Shown here piece by piece: positions 26,601 to 37,425 of a stretch of 64,000 nucleotides of DNA. Every line of letters begins with the position of its first letter. The first letter of the stretch is position 1. The notes under the pieces are model-generated. The model was not told where the DNA came from, did not search any database, and worked only from the letters and a program-made list of their open reading frames with translations. Origin of the DNA: Condylostoma magnum. Lineage: Eukaryota > Ciliophora > Heterotrichea > Heterotrichida > Condylostomatidae. The position numbers were made by a program, and so were the translations under genes. The stretch spans positions 310,909 through 374,908 of the forward strand of contig CAKKTI010000001.1 in the NCBI GenBank assembly GCA_920105805.1. Reading direction: 5' to 3'.

Positions 26601-28202
26601 TGAAAACTCTCCCATTAGCTCACTGCAAAACTTAATTTTTAGCTGTTGTTACTTAGTCATTTCAGTAGTACCGAGCACTCCTTCCATCTACTCGAATTAG
26701 AACTTAGACCCAAACGGTGTGTCTGAAGGGATTATAGTGTATCTGGCCTCAATAGCTCCTTTGTTCTCCAGGAAAATATGTTTGATTGGGTGTACGTTAT
26801 TAACAAAAACATCTCCTATGTCATACTCTGTCACAGACAACTCCGCCTTGGGGCCAATTCCTATAGCAGTTAAAGTTAATGGCAGTCTTTCCTCAGAACA
26901 GGTTACATTGCAAAACGCAGTACATTAGTAATGCAGTGCACTTTACGGTGAAAAGGTGATAGTTACATCTAGAGAGCTATTAGGCCATATTTTACCCTTT
27001 GATGGCTCTATTTGGAATATCTCATCTTAAAACAACATCAAATCATCCTCTACTGCTTGCCTTATATTAGCATATTTTCTTTCCAATGCAGCAAGACTCC
27101 GCTGTAATTTCCTATCCCTCAGATGCTTCAACTCTAATTCATCGTAAGAATCATCACTATCCAAGCTTTCTCCAGAACTGTCCTCCATTATGTTGTCCTC
27201 TATCATCATTTTTTCCTCCGCTTCCTCCTATGCTAGTTACTAATACAACATACTCTTTTTCTCTTACTCCTCTCGTATATCTGCAAAAGCTCTCCACTCA
27301 AACTCTATAGGCACCTCGCTTTTATTAATAACCTTTAAACTAGCCTAAGACTCCAAGGTTATGTAAGTATCGATTATATGAATATCAGTTTTAGACAAAT
27401 ACACATTTGAATCATTCTAAGCCTCTCCAATGACTAATATACTAGCTTCTAGTGAGTCATACTTCAAAACTAGCTCCGTTTCATATATATGACTTTCCTA
27501 TGGAGTAAAAGTAATAGTAATCTAGTCCATCTGCCCAACCTCCAAAAACCCTTCATACCTATCAAGACTAAAGGGCTCAGGACACTACAAGACCCACTTA
27601 CTCGCCTTTTCCCCTACATTTCTGATCATTACTGGCTTGGAAGTGGGGTATTTCACAGGACACTGCCCAAAATGTATTTCATCAGGAAATGACAGCATAG
27701 CTCTAGATCCCAAACACCGCACAGGTATTACGAACTTCTCGCGTTCTGTTACTACTATCAAATCATATGAGTAGTCTATCTTGGCCTCTGGGGTAAATTG
27801 CACTGTGAACTCAATACACATGCCTGGAGCTACCTTTGTGCCAGTGTCCGCTGGCTTTCCACCACTAGCTCTGTATATTGTAAACAGACGGGACTCCGGG
27901 GGAAGGATTTTTACTCTGCGTGAAACGGTGTCTTTGTTTCTAAGGCGGAGCATTTGTTGTTTAGTGTCTAATGGTTCGTAGTTAGTGAACTAAATGACGG
28001 TGGGCTCAGGGGTAAAAAGGGGAGTTTCTAGAGGGATTTCTGTGTTCGGGTATATTGAATAGTCCGCAAGGTTGAGGAATTAGATTATTTCAGGGTCTTT
28101 GTGAAGGTCTTGCATAGTGTTTCCTAGCAGCTGATCCTCGATCAGCTAGGATGGCATTTTCTTCTGGGTTAATCGGCTCTGAGTTGCTTTAGTGTTTTGC
28201 AT
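14613..28202 (-). CDS. HYDIN: HYDIN, giant central-apparatus protein
   Basis: A single 4,529-residue frame from ATG 28202 to TAG 14613-14615, close in size to animal HYDIN (about 5,100 aa). It consists of serial ASH/MSP-like beta domains with repeated phrases of the type 'FTVQFTPE', 'VTYKPVAGYEG' and 'FGPLLMGKNYENR'. Near residue 1,850 is a P-loop, GKPGHGKS (about 22629-22652), matching the adenylate-kinase-like insert known in HYDIN. A Glu-rich tract lies near residues 2,050-2,080 and an acidic stretch near 3,200. HYDIN forms part of the C2 projection of motile cilia. Seven well-spaced segments all share one frame, so no frame-shifting intron exists. Introns of 15 bp cannot be excluded. TAA/TAG/TGA recur inside but are absent from the last 111 codons. 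Confidence 0.95.
21959..22060 (-). repeat. Glu-coding low-complexity tract in HYDIN
   Basis: A run of TTC/CTC-type triplets on the plus strand, coding almost only Glu with a few Lys, Gln and Val on the minus strand. It follows the P-loop domain and probably forms a charged linker. Microsatellite-like and likely length-variable. Confidence 0.8.
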
Positions 28203-28244
28203 ATTTATTTTATAACTGATTAAGAGTTAATGAAATTTACAGAG

Positions 28245-29093
28245 TTAGGGGTGTTTTGGGCATTCGGATGTACTGTGGCCTGAGTGGAGGAGGTTGTCAC
28301 ATGTTTTGCAGTGCTTTTTGTATGGGGATTTTGATCTGGAGGTTTGTATGTAGTTGGAGGATCGGGGTCTTTATGGAGATTTTTATTTATATGGGGATTT
28401 TTAGTGTCATTTATAAGGAGATTTACTGCTTTTCAATGGAGACTTTCTAGTAGAGTATTAAGACATTCGGGACCTAAGATATGTATTCTCTCGTCTAAGC
28501 TTCTTAACTTAATTTTATAGCTTTTTTATTTAAGGAGATCTCCTACGACGCTATGGGGATCTAATTTTTCTTTTCTGCTTAATTCATCTACTATTTTTAT
28601 CATTATATCAATTAATATTTTCCTTACATTGTTATTACGACGGACCAATTCTTACTAATTTTTAGCTTTTATCCTAGTTCTTTTAATAATTCTTATTATC
28701 TAAAGTTTTCATACAATAATTATCTACCTTTAATTATCTAATCAGAAAAGCATCCTTTGTGCCTTATTTTTGAATGCTGCTTTCAAGATGCTATAATTCC
28801 TTTTAAATATCTCATTACATTTTCTAAATCTTTTCAGTATTGAGTGTATCAGCAATTTAATTAAGTTACATGCTTCCATAAGACGAGAAATCATCACTGA
28901 GTAATTATCTTCTTTTCAGTCCAATATTATCTGTTTCTCTATATACTTAAGGTTGAATATACGGCTACTTTACCCCAGACTCAAAAGTTTGCTTATCTTA
29001 CTCCTGTTAAGATATCTACAAATGATTAAGCTAAATACTACCTGAGCTTTAATAACTATCATCAATCCTTAAATTTTATTTCCTTCTATCCAT
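28245..29093 (-). CDS. RS-rich protein with C-terminal zinc knuckle
   Basis: 282 aa. The N-terminal half is Gln-rich and helical (MDRRKQNLRIDDSYQSSGS). It is followed by Arg/Ser-Pro repeats (RKIRSPQRRRSPQ, and SPYK, SKSPY units) and a zinc-knuckle-like end, CKTCDNLLHSGHSTSECPKH, which supplies three Cys and a His. RS plus CCHC-type modules occur in RNA-binding and splicing proteins, so nuclear RNA handling is a reasonable inference. No RRM was found. The stop is TAA 28245-28247, 42 bp upstream of the HYDIN start on the same strand. Confidence 0.65.
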
Positions 29094-29115
29094 TTTTAAA
29101 ATTTTGAATAAATAA

Positions 29116-29967
29116 TTAACTACCCTAACTGTCAATATCATCATTATCAGCATGTTGCGAATTAATGTATATTGGGTTGATACTATTTAGATATCTTTAC
29201 TCAGCCCTAGGCCGTTAGTTTTAGCTATTTTGGCTTGTATTTCTTTAGTAATAGCTGAAAAGAGAGTTGAAAATATCCTCACTGACTTCATCTATATCTT
29301 GCATCTAGTTATTATTCAAGTTATGATTATCCTGAACACTTTATAAAGAAGAAACTCCTTACTAAGACTCATCTAGATCATTAGTTAGTGTATTTATTTA
29401 GTTCCTTAGATTAGCTATTTCTCTGTCCACATTCAAAGCCAATGCACCATTCTATGATTAGACCATTCTTACTTCATATATGCCGTTATTAGTTCTTATA
29501 AGCTAAGTGTCATCAATATCAGTAACACCTAAGAAGTTTTAATTACTTGGATTTAATTAAGTACTACTCACTGTAGCAACTGAGTTATTATCATTTTCTA
29601 ATTAAATGTCTTCTGATACATACTCCTGAATAGTTGATAAGATTTAAGTAAACAAAGACTCTTAAAAGTTCTATATTCCCTCTCCTTAAGAACCTCCCTA
29701 TTCAAAAATACTATCAATAGAGTCTAAAATCTATTAGCTCAAAAGGCTTTGCTCTATTAACCCTCCTGTCTCATTATCCAAAGGCTGGTAATCGTCATTA
29801 AGCAATACAACAGGTGTATAATAAACTACCTCTTCCTAAGCATCTTCCTCCTACTAAAGAAAAGACTGTAAATAATGTGATAATTCAACCTAATTTCCCC
29901 TTAACTTCCCTGCATTTCCTTATACAAACATACAAAGAGCAATTAAAATACTGAAGTATAACTTCAT
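29116..29967 (-). CDS. Secreted Gln/Asn-rich acidic protein (283 aa)
   Basis: It opens with a clear signal peptide (MKLYFSILIALCMFVQGNAG). The mature chain is acidic and Gln/Asn-rich, with a helical coiled-coil-like stretch (IANLRNQINTLTNDLDESQQ). There are few cysteines and no TM segment. Many Gln codons are TAA/TAG, so standard gene finding would miss it entirely. The end is TAG 29125 or TAA 29116, nine bases apart. It might be a secretory-granule or extracellular protein, but no family was recognised. Its ATG lies 26 bp from the divergent ORF at 29994. Confidence 0.65.
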
Positions 29968-29993
29968 TTTAATAAAAGTATTCGTTTTTAATC

Positions 29994-30374
29994 ATGCACA
30001 ATTTATCTTTAAATAGACTGCAGACTTCTAGATCCTCAAATCCCTTTACAAAGAGAGCTTAAACAACAAGGACTTACAAATATATAGAAAACTAAAAGCT
30101 TAATACTTCTATAGAAGAAAAAGTGTTTTTCCCAAGGAAAGTGATCTCAAAATCTCCAAGACTACAACTATACACTGTTAAAATACGCAAGCAAAAGCCA
30201 ACAAAATCCCTTATACAACAGCTCAGCTCGCCCCGTAAAAACGTTTACACTGGATAATTTTCTAAGATAATAATTCCAAGGCCAAAACTTCTATTAAAGC
30301 ACTCATCTCCTATAAACGCCCCGTTCAAAATAACATATACACCTATAGTTAGAAATAACAGATTATTTACTTAA
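29994..30374 (+). CDS. Small basic hypothetical protein (126 aa)
   Basis: Begins MHNLSLNRLQTSRSSNPFTK and is rich in Lys, Arg, Ser and Pro, with repeated SP/RP motifs (VISKSPRLQLY, PRPKLLLKHSSP). No domain was recognised. The stop at TAA 30372-30374 shares the tetranucleotide TTAA with the stop of the convergent minus-strand gene. The basic, Pro-containing sequence would suit a microtubule- or nucleic-acid-associated protein, but that is only a guess. Confidence 0.55.
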
Positions 30375-31099
30375 CCTACATGATGCCGGGCGTAGCTTCC
30401 TAACTGTCATGTATCTTCTGCTATTGTATAATTACTTTCTAATCAGTAGAGTTTCTTCAATTTCCGTCCTATCATCCTTTATTTAGCTTTGTGATCTAAG
30501 AGTTTCTATTTGACTTGCTGCTCGTTGATGATGTGAGAAACTTTAAGGTCGCATTAAATAAACTCTGGGATTGCATATATTCCTTACAATGAATTTTCTA
30601 CCAGTGCAGTCTAATCTCTTATCTAATTCTATGTTCTACTTCTTTGTTTCTAATACCAACGGTGATTTTTGGTGTCTTTGAAGAATCAAACTGTTTCTTT
30701 TACGATTGACTTAGATACTCACCCTATTAAGACTTTTCGAGGTATAAGTAGGTCTATTATAATTCTCATTGTTTTAATGCATTCTAGGTGAGTCAATTTT
30801 CTCAGGAAGGTATTTTTGTATTGGTAATCTTACATTGAATACGCTTTTTTCATTATTTTACATTAAATCATATTACTAGGTGCTTATGCGATTGCATTCT
30901 AATCTCGTTACTGTCTAATTTGACTTGTCAACTCTTAATTATCTGTTACAATTTTTTAAAATATTCATTTTACTAACTATTTTTTAAAGATTGCATCACT
31001 GATAATTTCCTTAAGTTCTCAGTATGTGCTTCAAGTCCTGTGCATAATCCATTTAACTTGTTTTGCAAAGATTGGTAATTCACTTATGAATTTTTGCAT
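30371..31099 (-). CDS. Trp-rich helical hypothetical protein (242 aa)
   Basis: Begins MQKFISELPIFAKQVKWIMH and reads in one frame to TAA 30371-30373. Nine Trp residues are spread along it, about seven encoded by TGA. That makes it invisible to a standard-code search. It lies 20 bp after the stop of the TRP-like channel on the same strand but in another frame. A separate gene is more likely than a channel extension, although a frame break joining the two cannot be excluded. No domain was recognised. Confidence 0.55.
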
Positions 31100-31119
31100 C
31101 TAAAGCTCAGTTTCTTTAG

Positions 31120-34100
31120 TTATGCTGTTTCACCCTTTACGATTGATTTTGGGATGAGTATTCCTTTTATTTCTACTGACCCTAGTATTTTTCTATAGTT
31201 CCTAAGAGCTTTATACATCCAGGATACGTTTACATATCTGGCCCTTTGCAAGTACAGCTCAGTATAGTAATTAGACTTAGGTAGAATTCGTCGTACTAAT
31301 GGAACTGTAATGTAAGGGTCCTTTCTATTATTTATCAAATAAGCAAAATAATCTTTGAAAAGTTGGTGTCTTTCAGCTAGCATTTCCTCATCTTCGAGTT
31401 ATGTTGGGTTCAGACTTAATTTATCTTATTCAATAAACTTCTATAGTAATTCGTTTCCTTCTATTGGCATTTAAGGGGAATTTTTAAGTACTTTTTGTAA
31501 GTTTTTCATAAATTTTTCGTTTATAGTTTTATTAATACGGTTTTGCTCAGATTCAGCCTCTAATGCTCCAAGATCTTTATAAATAATAGTTCAGAACTCA
31601 CCAGCGTCCTTAAACCATGAAGCAATACACCAAATTGGTCCAGAAACCAACCAAATAATTCCCTTTTTAACACTTATTGACTTATACGTTTGAATCTCCT
31701 CAACACTTTCCTCATCAGTGAATTAACTTTGATTTGGATCATCTTGCTTTACATTTATAGCTGATTTATTTACGATATTTTTATCAGTTTTGCTGAAGGC
31801 AACAAATGTTCTTAAGTAAACGAAAGGCACATATATAGCAGTTAATCCTACAAACATTCCCCATTAAGGAAGTACGAAAAGGATGTAGAAAAACTTACTA
31901 AAAAATGCATTTCATAATTCAGGCTTTTTAGTAGTTATCAAAATAGGAGAAATTAACGCAACAACCCATGTAATCGGAGAAGGTAGCAGTATAAATAGCC
32001 CATACCGATTATCCCACTTGAATTTATTGTAAAATGAAATAAGCACAGATCTGTACTCACTATCCACTCTTTCAATTAACTCTTCATAAACATTAGTCAA
32101 AATAGCTATCAATAGATTAAGTAGAAGCACATTGGAAAATATCAAATAAACAGCAGTAAGAGCATGCCCTAAATCAGTTCTATCATCATAATTTTCAACA
32201 TTAAATCCTCCTAGAGAGCTAGAAAACAACGTTCTGAAAGTAAGTCCAAACTCTGCCATGTTTCCATTTTTAGTAGAGCTTTCAAACAAAGCCGTGAAAA
32301 CAGAAGCAGCTGCAAGTATTAAAGCAAAGAATATTGCTAGGAACTTCATCATATCTATTCCCATTAGCAAAATCATTCTTAAGAGTGGCCCAATTGACTT
32401 AGTAGTCGATAAAATTCCAACTAGCTTTAGCCAGATCAACGCAAGCATTATCCCATGCAGCAGAGCATTAAACATAGTTGGAGTAAAAAAGTCTATTTCT
32501 TTCCCCTCACCCACATAAGTTTAGTTGATTTCAAGCATTAATACTAACATCTACCCAAACATAATAAAATCTAGTACAGTTCACCCATCTATAAAGATTC
32601 CCCTACCCGTCATGTTCCCAAACGTAATTCTCAGCAGTTGTTCTAAGAATATACCAAGAACCCATACTTAAGAAACTCGCAAAAACCCTAGGGATGTAGA
32701 GTCTTATGATACATCGTCAAGAACTCCAGCCTGAGTAGCCGTATGTACCATCATTGTATAAAAGAATGCTAGTAATGAGTTAGAAACAATCTAACCGTAA
32801 AATCTCATATTACACGAATCCGTCCACTGCTCAAATTAGAACAAATAAGGCTTAGTTTTGTCCATTGCTTTCATAAATGCCAAGGACTCTTCACTTCCTA
32901 TAGGAGCATGGTAGCTGTTATATAAAGTAGACGCTCCAAGAAGTCCATAGTTTTTATTTTCTCCTATTCATAACTTGCTAACAATACTTTCAACATCCTC
33001 ATTCTCTAATAACGAGTAGAATCTGTTTTAACTTATAACAATCAGAGTTGTTCTGTTATGTGTGTCATACTGCATTAAATAAAATTGTAAAGTATCTTCC
33101 TCAGTGACTGCGTCTTCAATTTCCTTAGCAAATTAAATACAATCATCTGCTGTGGCCTTGCACTGGTTTGTAAACTCTATGCTAATAGGAGCTACCTTAT
33201 ATAGAAACTCAGAAATGAGGCATAGGAATAGAATAGGAGACTTACATACCATGATTTCCTATGACTTTTAGCAAATTTCATCAATAATATCACATAAATT
33301 TCTAGTAAGATGAAAATCCCAGTCTCTCGGCTCGATCCAAGATAGTAGTTCCGCAGCTATATCAAAACTTTCACCTTTTTCTAGCAACTCAAGTATTAAC
33401 TCTTAAGTATCTTTCTTTTGCAAAATAGCTCTAGAGGTTTTTCACTTGACCAGCTCCACTGCTAAACTTCATAGACTGTTGTCCAATGCGAGTTTTAGAT
33501 CATCTGGACTCACTTCTTACTTACGCCTTCTTATTATCTCAACTGCCAGGGACTCTTCGTTGTATTTGACACATACATTGATCATTCCTTCCTAATCAGC
33601 TGCGTCAGGCCAAGTAAGAATTCTTCTAGCCTCCTTAAATCTCTTCTTTTCTAGCAGGAAATCTAGTATAAAGGATAACTTTAACTATCTATTCATTTGC
33701 TTACGTTCTTGATTATTACTCTTTAGTTCTAGTTCTTTCCACAATTTACTTGTTTTTGGCCTTTTTAGATTACTTCCGTATATGGAGGACTGCCCAGTTC
33801 ACACTTTTTTCATGAAATCTAAGTTATTGCGATTCAAGGCTAGATTAATCATCTCGGCTGTTGCTGCTTTAGGATTTAAAGATAACATTATACTGGCAAG
33901 ATCGTCGTTTTAAGTTAACAGTGCTTGCTTTATAGCCTCCGTCAATAATTTCTCATTTTTATTCACCTAGTCCAGCTTATCTAAATTAATTTAATACTTA
34001 TCCAATACATCGTCCTATTCATACAGCTGAAGTGCGAAATCGTGGTATTGCCTATACACCAAAAACCAGAAATCCAGTTCTTTCATCTACTAGGAATTAA

Positions 34101-34542
34101 AAGCTCCTTATAAAGTATTATTAATCAATTTTTCACTTTTATCCCTAATAGCTTTAACCAGCATATTAGAAGAGACAGTATAACCAATAGATATGAGCTC
34201 TCTGGCAAACTCTATATGTCCATTTTCTATTGCTGCTTTTATAGGTTCACCTGACGTTACAAACATTTTGTTGCTGTTTATGAACTCTACGTCAAAGGCT
34301 ATCTTGCGTGCTATTTTTAAATGGTTTAATTCTATTGCAGTGATAACTCGCATTGAGTTAGGGTTAAGAGCTGTGCTTTTAATCTTATTTACTCTTCTCT
34401 CATCTACCACACCTGCATTTTGAAGTAGGCCAAGTCCTATTGAAAAATTTTAGGCACTTCTGCCAGCTTAGGCTAGCTCGGCTGAATTTGTAGGAGGTAT
34501 TATATCTGCTTTTGATTGAGTGTCTGGTTGAATTTATCACAT
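31120..34542 (-). CDS. TRP-family cation channel with N-terminal ankyrin-like repeats
   Basis: 1,140 aa. The first about 500 residues are helical, ankyrin-like repeats (for example IKAAIENGHIEFARELISIG). A six-TM core follows. Its last part has a TM5-pore-TM6 arrangement: MMKFLAIFFALILAAASVF, a pore loop around LFSSSLGGFNVENYDD, then VYLIFSNVLLLNLLIAILTN, which is the characteristic TRP S6 ending before the TRP-box region. A cytosolic tail follows. The start ATG 34542 and stop TAA 31120-31122 are in one frame. The subfamily (TRPV/TRPA-like) is undecided. A cation-conducting sensory role is inferred from the family. Confidence 0.82.
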
Positions 34543-34672
34543 TTTAAAAAATTCTACTGTTATTAAATATGTTAAAGATAGATGTATTCAAGGATTTTAG
34601 GGGAAAAGTTATTGTTGAGGTTATATTTGGTTGTTCAATACCATTTTTATAAGTTTATTATTATTATCTGAT

Positions 34673-35023
34673 ATGTTTAATTTCAAAGTTAATGTTCCTT
34701 TTGAGCAGAGGAGGATGGAAGTGTAGAAAATTATAACGCGTTGGCCCGGGAGAATTCCTGTTATACTTGAAGCTGCTAAGAACTCGTCTTTGCCTGAGTT
34801 TCCAAAGTCGAAATTTCTATGTCCTTAGGATTACACCGTTCAGTAGTTTTTGAGTTGCTTGAGGAAGAAAATATAATTAAGAAGAGAGCTGGCTTTGTTT
34901 GTATTCGTGAATGGGACTGATATTATAAGTGGAGATATGCTTATCAGAAATGTGTATGAAAGCAAAAAGGATGAAGATGGATTCTTATATATGAACTACA
35001 GTGAGCAAGAAGTATTAGGTTAG
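34673..35023 (+). CDS. ATG8: ATG8 / LC3-family ubiquitin-like autophagy protein
   Basis: 116 aa with the ATG8 fold. It has an N-terminal helix (VPFEQRRMEVQKI), RWPGRIPVILEAAK, PEFPKSKFLCPQDYTVQQFL and ALFVFVNGTDI. ATG8 is conjugated to phosphatidylethanolamine through its C-terminal glycine and acts in autophagosome formation. The protein ends exactly at that glycine (EQEVLG, then TAG 35021-35023). No ATG4 cleavage would be needed to expose it. Internal Gln codons include TAG and TAA, the last about 58 codons before the stop. It sits alone in a 130-bp upstream gap after the TRP channel start. Confidence 0.93.
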
Positions 35024-35107
35024 TTTATAATTCTAATTATCTTAATTTAGCTTCAATTGATTGAAAGTACTGGATTTTAGAACTAATTTTATAGAAAAAT
35101 TGTGCTA

Positions 35108-35713
35108 TTAGTGAATCCATTTTTTTAAAAGTTGTCAATTACCTTCTATTACTCCAGTTTTTACAATAACTACTTTCCTTTTAGGTTTTCCAAATTTGCT
35201 CCCATACTCAGCAGCTTTTTGAATAACTTCTTCTCCCTCTATTACTTCTCCAAAACAAGGGAAATAGTTATCAAACCTCCTATTATCCTATAAAGAAATC
35301 ACAAACTACGATAAATTCATGTCATTCTCATCTGCATAGGAGGAAACAAGCATAGGTCCATAATGCTTTAAGTCAAAATTCTCACTTTAAAAGGCTTTTC
35401 CATAGATACTTGCTCCTCCTTGCCCATTGAAATGAGTAAAATCACCTCCTATAAGCATTCTTTCGTTAATTGTTGTAAAGTAAGTTCCTTCATATGAAAT
35501 TGGAATACCATCTGGAGTAAAACCTCTGTCATTGGAGCAAATTCCAAAAAAGTTTTCTACAGTCTTAGGAGCAACTTTTCCATATAATCCAATAACAATC
35601 CTTCCAATCAGGTTTCTTTCTACACTTAAATCCATGAAAACCTTGTGTGTTATTAATTGATTCTCATGAACTCTTGCAAAACTTTAAAAGATTAGAACTA
35701 AAATCAAATGCAT
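35108..35713 (-). CDS. Secretory-pathway cyclophilin-type peptidyl-prolyl isomerase
   Basis: 201 aa. The signal peptide is MHLILVLIFQSFA. A cyclophilin fold follows: VIGLYGKVAPKTVENFFGIC, MLIGGDFTHFNGQGGASIYG and YFPCFGEVIEGEEVIQK. In the family these proteins catalyse Xaa-Pro isomerisation, and signal-bearing forms act in the ER. The usual FHR active-site motif is altered: FTTINERMLIGGDF stands where canonical enzymes read F-H-R...QGGDF. Activity may therefore be weak. The stop is TAA 35108-35110 followed by TAG. A TGA-encoded Trp sits only eight codons upstream. Confidence 0.85.
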
Positions 35714-36053
35714 TTAAATGAAATTATTGTATTAAATATACTTTGCTAAAAATGTTAGGCCTAAATTAAATGCTTTTAGACCAAAAATGTAATGAATGTG
35801 CAGATATGCTTATCGTATTCTAGTCCTATTAACATGTTTGATGTAATTAAATAATCCTATGTACAAATAATAATCAGATTTCATTGATTTTATATATAGT
35901 AGTGACTATTACACAACTTAATAATAATTGAAATCTCTTTTAGTAATAATCATTTTAGTATAATTTAAAGATATTTTTGTTAAAACACAAATCTTTATTT
36001 AATCAAATACAAACTAACAAGATACAATATCTAATAAGAGCATTTATATATTA
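35714..36053. other. Intergenic, no supported gene
   Basis: 340 bp of very AT-rich sequence between the cyclophilin start and the end of the next minus-strand gene. A plus-strand reading from about 35770 opens with two CxxC-like cysteines but soon becomes low complexity. I do not call it. Confidence 0.6.
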
Positions 36054-37379
36054 CTATTCTAGCTCAAAAATCTGGCTTCTTTGTACTATAGGAGGTAACG
36101 ATGGAAAAGGTTTTCTTAATAAATTTGACAATTAGCTTGAATTTTCACTAGCTCGATACGATTTAGTACTCATCCTCGTTACACTTTAACTTCTGAAGGG
36201 CTCTTATTCAACAGACATTTTTCCAATATCAGTAATAAATCTTCTTCTATTCAGCTTTAAAGGATCTAATTTCCCCGTCCCATTAAAATTCATAACCTCA
36301 GGTGTAACAGCTCCGATAGCTTTACTCTTCTGAGTCAATCTCAAAAAACAATTATCACATACTAAAGCTTTCTTATTCAAAAAGTCAGGATTAGTTTTAA
36401 ACAACTTAAAATCTTAGTAAGTGATCTTAGGATGCATAGCTTTTATTAATTTAGGAATTTAGAATCAACTTTTATAAGCTTCGACGACTACTCTGTACTT
36501 TATATCAAACATTTGATCAGATTCAGAAGGTTATTCACAATTCTTACAAAGTACATTTTTTTGCATACTTACGGGATTTTGTGGATTAACAGTACACTTT
36601 TTGCTGTTTATAGTATCAGGGAGTAAGCTTTCCATATGTATTTTGATAGGAGAGTCATTTCTACCCAAGTCGCATCTAACTGAAGTAGCTCTTAACAACC
36701 AAATTCTGTATTAAGCATCAATCTTGAAGTGCAGTACCATTCTATTAATAATAACATTATTCTAGGTTACCTCTCTAATATGTTTAGCAATCCCTCCAGC
36801 AAGATACCTTAGATGACTTTTTAACTCCTTACCCCGCATTGCAATAGTTCTACTATGATATTCCTCGCCTTCAAAAGTAACAGATCTTTCATACATATCG
36901 TATCTTAGATCATACATATCTCTTACATTTTCCCTGTATTCAAATAAGCATATTTTGGGTGTCCATAGTAATTGAAGTAATGAGTTATGATTCCCCTTAG
37001 GATCTATGAACTTCTGAAGGATACCGTCTTAGTTCTTTTTTCTGTAGTGTAAAAAATGTTTTAATTCATCGGCTCCCATAAACTCAACAACCCTTGGGCC
37101 TGAGTTTCCGTTAATAAATACATAAGTTGCGATTACTTTTGAAAGCGACCGCTTTTTGAGGAAAGATTCCTCTATATAATGTGAAGTTAGCTTATCCTTT
37201 CCTTTTCTTTTCAGAGTTCCGTCGATACTTGTGAAGTATCAAGCCCTCGGCTACTAATGCTTGTATATTATGGTATCTGGTATATAGAATCCTCTGTGGC
37301 CTGAGTCGTTACTCACCTTAGCCCATAAATAGTTAAAAAGATTATCGAGTAATCCGTCGCCTTCTAATGAAAAAGCCAT
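36054..37379 (-). CDS. Conserved-looking hypothetical protein with paired CxxC motifs (441 aa)
   Basis: Begins MAFSLEGDGLLDNLFNYLWA. The middle region (INRMVLHFKIDAQYRIWLLR, then ATSVRCD) looks like a structured, conserved core. It is followed by two CxxC pairs (CKNC and CDNC) about 65 residues apart that could bind one zinc. The C-terminal 60 residues are Ser/Arg/Pro-rich. I cannot name the family. The first ATG (37379) is preferred because the preceding gene ends at 37426, 46 bp upstream. The stop is TAG 36054-36056 followed by TAA. Confidence 0.7.
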
Positions 37380-37425
37380 GTTAAAATTAAACGTTGTTTT
37401 ATTCAATGTAATATAATTAACTAGT

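Noticed and set aside
28256-28450. 64-aa plus-strand ORF rich in Gly, Ile and Phe
   Set aside because: It is antisense to the RS/zinc-knuckle gene, whose minus-strand frame is clearly coding.
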